Of a stretch of DNA of 11,963 bases, positions 8,339-11,963 are shown in pieces (within the stretch, counting starts at the first letter, position 1; each line of letters starts with the position of its first letter). The position numbers were made by a program, and so were the translations under genes. The notes under the pieces are model-generated. The model had not been told where the DNA came from, searched no databases, and saw only the letters and a program-made list of their open reading frames with translations. This DNA comes from Stephanodiscus triporus (Eukaryota; Bacillariophyta; Thalassiosirophyceae; Thalassiosirales; Thalassiosiraceae), in NCBI GenBank assembly GCA_036939755.1, contig JALLAZ010000799.1, forward strand, positions 1 through 11,963, written 5' to 3'.

Positions 8339-8948
8339 GATGAATGTTTTGGTTAAGCAAATATTTAATTTGTGTTGCCGATTGCTTGCCGCGACGCCGA
8401 CCAAGGGGAGGTATCTGTGGTTTGGTCCACTCGGAAATATTGAACGGGCGAGAGCTTTGCTTCAAGAGTTCGCTCCAGCAATAGCCACGCCGAAGCAAAA
8501 CCTCTTTCAGTCAGTCATACACAACTGTTTCTTACACATAACATCCTATTGAGCTTGTTTTTGTAACACCCACTATCGTACCCTTCCCTTAATCCGGTCT
8601 CATTGGTTCATATGGCTGTACAAACTAAAACCCCTCGGAGAAAAGAAGTGGCGAGGAAGTAATCTTTTGCACAAAAACATGGAAACAACTTTCATAAGGC
8701 AAAGAGCGAGCAGTTGATTCAAAACTGCTTTACGTCTATCGGTTATTGCTGCTACAAATAGTCTTGCTTCGTCTCCTGGCGCAAGGAGCAAACCAACTTC
8801 CTTAGAATGCATCCAATACATTCAAGGAGCGCAGTTTTGTTTTGACGGAATCTAATGAACCCCAAGAGAGAGTCAAACCGTAACTTCCAAAGACACGGCA
8901 ACACTCCTTTTCTTTATCTGCTTCCCTATGCATATGAGTCAACTCATC
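8339..8948. promoter_or_regulatory. Intergenic region between tandem cyclins; promoter of copy 1
   Basis: About 610 bp lie between the start of cyclin copy 1 and the stop of cyclin copy 2, both on the minus strand. It must contain the promoter and leader of copy 1 and the 3' end of copy 2. Short open frames are present, but none looks coding. No specific promoter element is convincing. Confidence 0.45.
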
Positions 8949-10318
8949 TTAAAAGTCTGAGGATATTGTTATGGTAGCGACACCACCATATCGACTGCTA
9001 GTGTACTTCTTGTTGACAGCCTTAAGCTCTGTTGGAGAATCAGACTTCTCAGCCAGAACTGCACGTGCCACTGGCTTGATATCTTCCTCGCGGTATTGCG
9101 CATACTTGAGAAGGGTCGGACTCCATGCGTTTCGCCCGACCGTTCTCCGTGCGATGAAGACCGCAGCCGCAGCTAGCTGGCTAGGAAGGTAGTGTAGCAT
9201 GTTGTAACTTTGAAGGGTACCATCAAGGATGAAACATGACAGCTGAACGATCTTCTTGTCGGCGTGGGCAGCCTTCAAGTATCGGACGAGGAAAGCATGG
9301 GCACTCGGGATGGTGATTTGATATTCAAGCTTTTTGAGGATAATTTCTTCCATATCGAGGATCTTTCGACGGAAAAGAGAACAAAGGGTGAGTGTCGAGT
9401 TTCATTATAATGCATCGCAAAAGAGTCTTTCACACAAAAATAATGTCTTCGCACCTCAAGCTTTGAATACGCCCTGTCGCAAATGTAAACGAGGTCACGC
9501 AGCTCCGGGGGATAGATTTCCTCATACTTCGACGCGATCAATAATGCCGTCACCCCCACAAGTTGCAACTTTGGCCTGGACACTTCTGCCTTCGAAAGAT
9601 AACGGTCGATGATATTTACCGTGAGGTAAAGCGTCTCGGGCACAAGCTTAAACTTTAAATGCACCTCAACCAACCAGTCCACCAAGATGGAACGCATTCG
9701 TTCGTTGATGTATTGTTGATCCTCCATGTAAACGGGACGGACGGACGTAGACATCTCCTTCAAGCGAAAGTGCTCGTACATGTCTTGGACATAACTGGTG
9801 GCGCAGAGCGGATCTTCGGAATCGCGTTCGTCGATGTCATCCGCGGGGCTGCTGTATTGATAGCTCAAGACGTCATCGTTTCCCCCCATCATGAAGTTCC
9901 TCATTTCAGCAGCCTGGGGCAACGGAACGGCATTCATATTCATGGGTGGGAAAATTGCGTGTACTGCATTGCTGCTGACATTGGCTGAGACGTCGACATC
10001 ACGCGACTCTAGCGTGACAGATCGCTGAGTGGGAAGAGCGACGGATGCACCGCTCCTCTTCTTGACATTCATGCCATTGTTATCGGCATTGTCATCAGTG
10101 CGATTTGAAACATCCTTCGCGAAAAAAAAAATGAAAAGTGAGCAACGACAACGTTAAGATATCACAAACGAATGATATCAAAACAAAGGAGACGAGACAT
10201 GAGGTCAGCAGCGTCATCGTTCGCCGACCATCATCAAGCGAAGACTGCCGTTGTCCATCGTACTCACTCTCAAAGCACGGCGATTGCCTTGATTCTTTCC
10301 GCTTTGATTGGGAAACAT
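8949..10318 (-). CDS. B-type mitotic cyclin, copy 2, three exons, intact
   Basis: The exons are 10268-10318, 9455-10114 and 8949-9362, giving 374 residues. This is a predicted CDK-binding mitotic cyclin. A destruction box RRALRDVSN (13-21, RxxLxxVxN) would direct ubiquitin-mediated destruction at mitotic exit. The cyclin-N fold begins at MRSILVDWLVEVHLKFKL (from 157), continues with ETLYLTVNIIDRYLSK and LLIASKYEEIYPPELRDLVYICDRAYSKLE, and after the second intron ILDMEEIILKKLEYQITIP. Cyclin-C follows with FLVRYLKAAHADKK, LPSQLAAAAVFIARRTVGRN and WSPTLLKYAQYREEDIKPVA. Both splice joins restore canonical cyclin sequence. An in-frame upstream ATG at 10333 would add five residues; 10318 is preferred because it has A at -3. 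It is a tandem paralogue of the gene at 7206-8338. The B-type call rests on MRSILVDWL and the destruction box. Confidence 0.92.
9363..9454 (-). other. Predicted 92-bp intron 2 of cyclin copy 2
   Basis: On the minus strand the donor is CTTGAG|GTGCGA and the acceptor is GTCGAAAG|ATCC. It is phase 0 and joins AYSKLE to ILDMEEIIL, a standard cyclin helix sequence. Without splicing the reading frame runs into non-cyclin sequence and stops at 9275. Cyclin copy 1 has uninterrupted coding sequence at this point. Confidence 0.85.
10115..10267 (-). other. Predicted 153-bp intron 1 of cyclin copy 2
   Basis: On the minus strand the donor is TTGAGA|GTGAGT and the acceptor is CGCGAAG|GATG, preceded by a T-rich tract (complement of the A run at 10122-10131). 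It is phase 0 and joins NRRALR to DVSNRT to form the destruction box. It sits at the same position as the 72-bp intron of copy 1. Confidence 0.85.
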
Positions 10319-10951
10319 TGTAGTGGCGGTCATGGGTAGCGGATGTGTCGTTTGACAACGCTCGTCCAACAACGGTCGAGAGAGAAACGTAGTTCGAGTC
10401 GATCACCAATAGAATCTCAAAGTTGATCTCGCGATGGTGGTCTTTGTTGGTTGATTTGTTGGCCGCGTGAAGGAAAACGGGTCCAGAGTGAAGAGAAAGT
10501 TATGGTGGCTCCTTCACGCTTTTTCTCATCGGCATCAATTGTGTTGTCTTGTTTGCGGGGTCCTCGCTCAATGTTCGTGGGAGGAGGGTCTCGCTGGTTG
10601 TGTCCCTCCCAATCATCGTTCACCGTTGTGTTTTGGTGTGAAAGCTAGAAGTTTTCGGCCTTTCGAAGCTTCTTATTTTCACGCCTTTGCGCGCCAGCCA
10701 CGCTCGTCCGAAAACCTTTACGTTGGAATTAGTATATAGTATGAGAAGCAAAATGTCCCACGAAGGAATTCAAAGCACAGATTTGTCGGCATCATCTTTT
10801 TTACATGTGCTTCGTATTATTTCGCACGCGTCGTTTCGTTGTGGATACACACTTAGTAGTACTACATCATAGGTACCATACGATACGTTGGATGGATACA
10901 TCTTTATCACGCAGACCAACCATAAAAATAATATCGTAAGTACATACCATT
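10319..10951. promoter_or_regulatory. Upstream region of cyclin copy 2
   Basis: No coding gene is supported in this 630-bp stretch, which must contain the cyclin promoter and leader. Reading on the + strand, CAACGGTC at 10370-10377, about 50 bp upstream of the start, contains the AACGG core bound by three-repeat Myb proteins at G2/M promoters of plants. Whether that applies in this organism is only a guess. Overlapping short open frames around 10417-10740 on both strands show no domain. Confidence 0.4.
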
Positions 10952-11094
10952 CTACAGTTTCCATATCAATTGATATTTCCCTTCGAGGGAAATAACTGAG
11001 TTATTTCCCTCTTTCCTACGGTAGGAACAATAAGGAGGGAAATAACTCAGTTATTTCCCTCGAAGGGAATTATTAATTGATATGGAAACTGTAG
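10952..11094. repeat. 143-bp nested inverted repeat (foldback or MITE-like element)
   Basis: Two 60-bp arms (10952-11011 and 11035-11094) are reverse complements at 58 of 60 positions, around a 23-bp spacer. Each arm contains a 27-bp palindrome (10985-11011 and 11035-11061) built from GAGGGAAATAACT and its complement about one central base. The spacer holds a further palindrome, TTCCTAC-G-GTAGGAA (11013-11027). The termini are CTACAG...CTGTAG. It carries no coding capacity. A clear target-site duplication is not visible. A non-autonomous foldback element is the likeliest identity. Confidence 0.85.
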
Positions 11095-11410
11095 TATATT
11101 ACTGGATATACAATATGTCGTTTGCGCATCGCAGCTATTGTTGTCGTTAGCACCGGGACTCAAGAACAGAGACAGGTATCTCTCCTACTCTCTAGAGTAC
11201 TCTACGTATTTTAAGTATGATCAAGACAACAATCTCGGAAATTCAACACATATCATACTTATCAATATTTTAAAGAGTTATGGTATCATTTTCACAGTAC
11301 GGTAGTACACAGCATAGTTGTATTGTGATACAAGCTGATAGGGGCTGCGCCATGGAGGCTGGTTAAGAGTCATTAAGTACATTATCTAGAGTAGCTATCG
11401 GTGCATCTGT
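11095..11410. other. Intergenic AT-rich DNA with palindromes
   Basis: No gene is visible. TAGAGTACTCTA at 11193-11204 is an exact copy of the 12-bp palindrome found at 2369-2380. The rest is AT-rich sequence with GTACT/AGTAC-type words like those in the other intergenic regions. Confidence 0.45.
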
Positions 11411-11417
11411 ACCCCTA

Positions 11418-11447
11418 GCTGAATTCAGCAAAAGTAGCTGAATTCAG
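11418..11447. repeat. Duplicated AGCTGAATTCAG motif
   Basis: AGCTGAATTCAG occurs at 11418-11429 and again at 11436-11447, separated by six bases. Its core CTGAATTCAG is a perfect palindrome. It directly precedes the minisatellite block and may mark its boundary. Confidence 0.55.
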
Positions 11448-11472
11448 TTTTGGTTCGCAGGAGACGACGGCG

Positions 11473-11745
11473 CGACACGACAATCAACCGACAATGGCGC
11501 AACAAGGTCATGGCATGAAGAGGCGGAGGTTGTGGAGGGAGATGAGAGGGGGAGAAGCTGCGCAACGCGACAACCAACCAACAACAATGCGACACGACAA
11601 CCAACCAACGACAGCGCGATGCAACAATCAACTGATGATGGCGCAACAAGGTCATGGCGTGAAGAGGCGGAGGGGGTGGAGGGAGATGAGAGGGGGAGAA
11701 GCCGCGAGATGCGACAATCAACCGACGACGGCGCAACAAGGGACG
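11473..11745. repeat. Composite minisatellite of 27-bp (A) and 63-bp (B) modules
   Basis: The order is A (11473-11499), B (11500-11562), A (11563-11589), A (11590-11616), A (11617-11643), B (11644-11706), A (11707-11733), then the beginning of a third B. A modules share a core like CAACAATCAACCGA. B modules begin CAACAAGGTCATGGC and contain a purine-rich GGAGGGAGATGAGAGGGGGAG segment. All module lengths are multiples of three, so both strands stay open for long stretches. On + the frame gives 9-residue units such as RHDNQPTTA alternating with a 21-residue unit. I do not call a gene because no start context, domain or intact flank supports it. Confidence 0.85.
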
Positions 11746-11963
11746 AGGGAGCTGACGATGCCCAAGGGAAGGACGATGCCGTGCACGACGAGGCGTTAGA
11801 GGTGGCACCATAGAGGGGAGCCGACACCCAGTGGCAGAGGCAGAGGGAGGGGGACTCGACGACGGACGACGGACGACAGACGATGACAACAAAAGCAACA
11901 GCAAAAACAAAAAAACAAAATGCAACAATCAAACAGAGCATAGGAGATTAAGGAGGAGAAAGG
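11746..11963. other. Simple-sequence flank at the right edge
   Basis: GA- and CAA-rich low-complexity DNA continues from the minisatellite to the end of the window, including GACGACGGACGACGGAC and AACAAAAGCAACAGC-like runs. Minus-strand frames here read as Ser/Pro/Leu-rich shadows of the repeat. Nothing else is recognisable. Confidence 0.5.

Noticed and set aside
10680..10695. TTTGCGCGCC as an E2F site in the cyclin upstream region
   Set aside because: It has one base too many compared with the TTTSGCGC consensus and lies about 370 bp from the start codon.
11425..11941. Two long minus-strand frames of about 165 codons
   Set aside because: They are Ser/Pro/Leu-rich translations of the in-frame minisatellite and overlap each other, so openness comes from repeat length being a multiple of three.
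1..11963. CRISPR array, tRNA, rRNA or riboswitch
   Set aside because: I saw no regularly spaced identical repeats with unique spacers, no cloverleaf with a TTCGA arm and acceptor pairing, and no rRNA-like conserved segments.

Overview
The window is nuclear DNA from a eukaryotic protist, most likely a diatom or related stramenopile. The genes are eukaryotic (an exosome subunit and two B-type cyclins) and compact. Spliceosomal introns are short (66, 72, 92 and 153 bp) with GT-AG ends, and intergenic DNA is rich in palindromes and short repeats. The taxonomic placement is inferred from gene style and is not proven by any marker gene.

Layout. 1-897: an edge repeat with a near-perfect hairpin, then no supported gene. 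898-2184 (-): RRP40/EXOSC3, the S1/KH cap subunit of the RNA exosome, inflated by low-complexity insertions. 2185-2585: a shared divergent promoter region. 2586-6617 (+): the key gene. It reads as a bacterial nucleotide-excision-repair UvrB followed in the same frame by UvrC, separated only by a TGA that lies inside a canonical 5' splice site. Removing one 66-bp intron (4577-4642) deletes that stop, rebuilds the conserved UvrB sequence across the junction, and gives one predicted 1321-residue UvrB-UvrC fusion. 6618-7205: a convergent intergenic region. 7206-8338 (-) and 8949-10318 (-): two paralogous mitotic B-type cyclins in tandem. Each has a tiny first exon, and a phase-0 intron at the same place cuts the destruction box. 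The first copy carries a single-base frameshift inside the cyclin domain; the second is intact with three exons. 10319-11963: the cyclin upstream region, a 143-bp nested inverted repeat (10952-11094), palindromic AT-rich DNA, and a composite minisatellite of 27-bp and 63-bp modules.

Functionally, RRP40 serves RNA processing and the cyclins serve CDK-driven mitotic entry. The fusion would join the UvrB DNA-damage-verifying helicase-fold protein to the UvrC dual-incision nuclease. An arginine-rich N-terminus almost free of acidic residues suggests organelle import, probably mitochondrial, where bacterial-type repair would be useful. No uvrA is present in the window. The fusion has kept its ATPase motifs, GIY-YIG motif and RNase H-like catalytic residues. 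It appears to have lost both UVR contact motifs, the UvrC cysteine cluster and the C-terminal helix-hairpin-helix domain, as expected if covalent linkage replaced the UvrB-UvrC docking surfaces.
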